Origin: Mycogone perniciosa
Taxonomy: Eukaryota > Ascomycota > Sordariomycetes > Hypocreales > Hypocreaceae
DNA length: 64,000 nt
Direction: 5' to 3'
NCBI GenBank assembly: GCA_025331125.1
Contig: JAOALB010000047.1
Span: forward strand, 186,001 to 250,000
In this document: one piece after another, positions 63,913 to 64,000 of the stretch
Numbering within the stretch: position 1 is the stretch's first letter
Layout: each line of letters begins with the position of its first letter
Position numbers and translations under genes: made by a program
Notes under the pieces: generated by a model
Database searches by the model: none
Told to the model about the DNA's origin: nothing
The model's input: only the letters and a program-made list of their open reading frames with translations

Positions 63913-64000
63913 TTACAGCAGCATGGCCACCAGGGCGCCGGCAAGAGCCAGAGTGCTGACGCCAGTGCGTACTGCACCGCTCGCGATAGTGCTCGGAGCC
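63913..64000 (-). CDS. C-terminus of a GPI-anchored protein (partial)
   Basis: The last 28 codons of a leftward gene that begins beyond the window. The visible end (APSTIASGAVRTGVSTLALA followed by GALVAMLL and TAA at 63913-63915) has small residues suitable as an omega site and a terminal hydrophobic helix without a cytosolic tail, typical of fungal GPI-attachment signals. It is too short for a frame call by length; the peptide pattern decides. The rest of the protein cannot be judged. Confidence 0.6.
   Translation of the reverse strand, partial: APSTIASGAVRTGVSTLALAGALVAMLL

Noticed and set aside
1..64000. Secondary-metabolite or other biosynthetic cluster
   Set aside because: No PKS, NRPS, terpene synthase, P450, tailoring set or pathway transporter is present; the genes are unrelated housekeeping and surface functions.

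Overview
This window is nuclear DNA of a filamentous ascomycete, most likely Eurotiales (Aspergillus or Penicillium type). The reasons are short spliceosomal introns (about 47-220 nt, usually GTANGT donors, CTAAC/CTGAC-like branch points and YAG acceptors), wide intergenic regions, and a gene set whose closest relatives, as far as I recognise them, are Aspergillaceae proteins. It has no operons and no ribosome binding sites. Exon joins were made by hand and every join was checked for reading-frame continuity.

Left part (1-12.4 kb): the 3' end of the COPI epsilon subunit gene, a hypothetical protein, MBF1 (transcriptional coactivator), a 3.1 kb stretch with no confident gene, a GFA/CENP-V-type zinc protein, a cysteine-rich GPI-anchored wall protein, a secreted PLC-like phosphodiesterase with an unusual N-terminal repeat, and an ORM/ORMDL sphingolipid regulator.

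Middle (14-32.4 kb) is dense with housekeeping genes. They are a five-zinc-knuckle RGG protein (Air1/2-like), an F-box-like protein, Nop13 (ribosome biogenesis), the nuclear proteasome tether Sts1/Cut8, RAD52, a tRNA-Ser(AGA), a four-TM membrane protein (DUF7704-like), a divergent secreted GH3 protein, a mitochondrial TPR protein (Mgr3-like) and a Dap1/MAPR-type cytochrome b5 protein.

Right part (32-64 kb) is gene-poor at first. Two C2H2 zinc-finger genes share one finger module and are separated by 6.4 kb of repeat-rich non-coding DNA. Then follow a large disordered hypothetical protein, an AIM24-family protein with a Pro/Gln-rich N-terminus, a 3.7 kb stretch of broken reading frames, a SUR7/PalI-family membrane protein, a conserved hypothetical protein, Mediator subunit Med1, and the C-terminus of a GPI-anchored protein cut by the window edge.

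The genes do not form an obvious pathway or biosynthetic cluster. The most unusual signals are the exactly spaced 18-residue repeat in the PLC-like protein, a 64-bp TA-flanked palindrome resembling a Tc1/pogo-type MITE, and a dispersed intergenic word TACGGAGTA. Others are a GH3 protein lacking expected catalytic residues, an intragenic zinc-finger duplication that kept its intron position, and a 31-codon small ORF. I did not find a convincing new multi-gene system.
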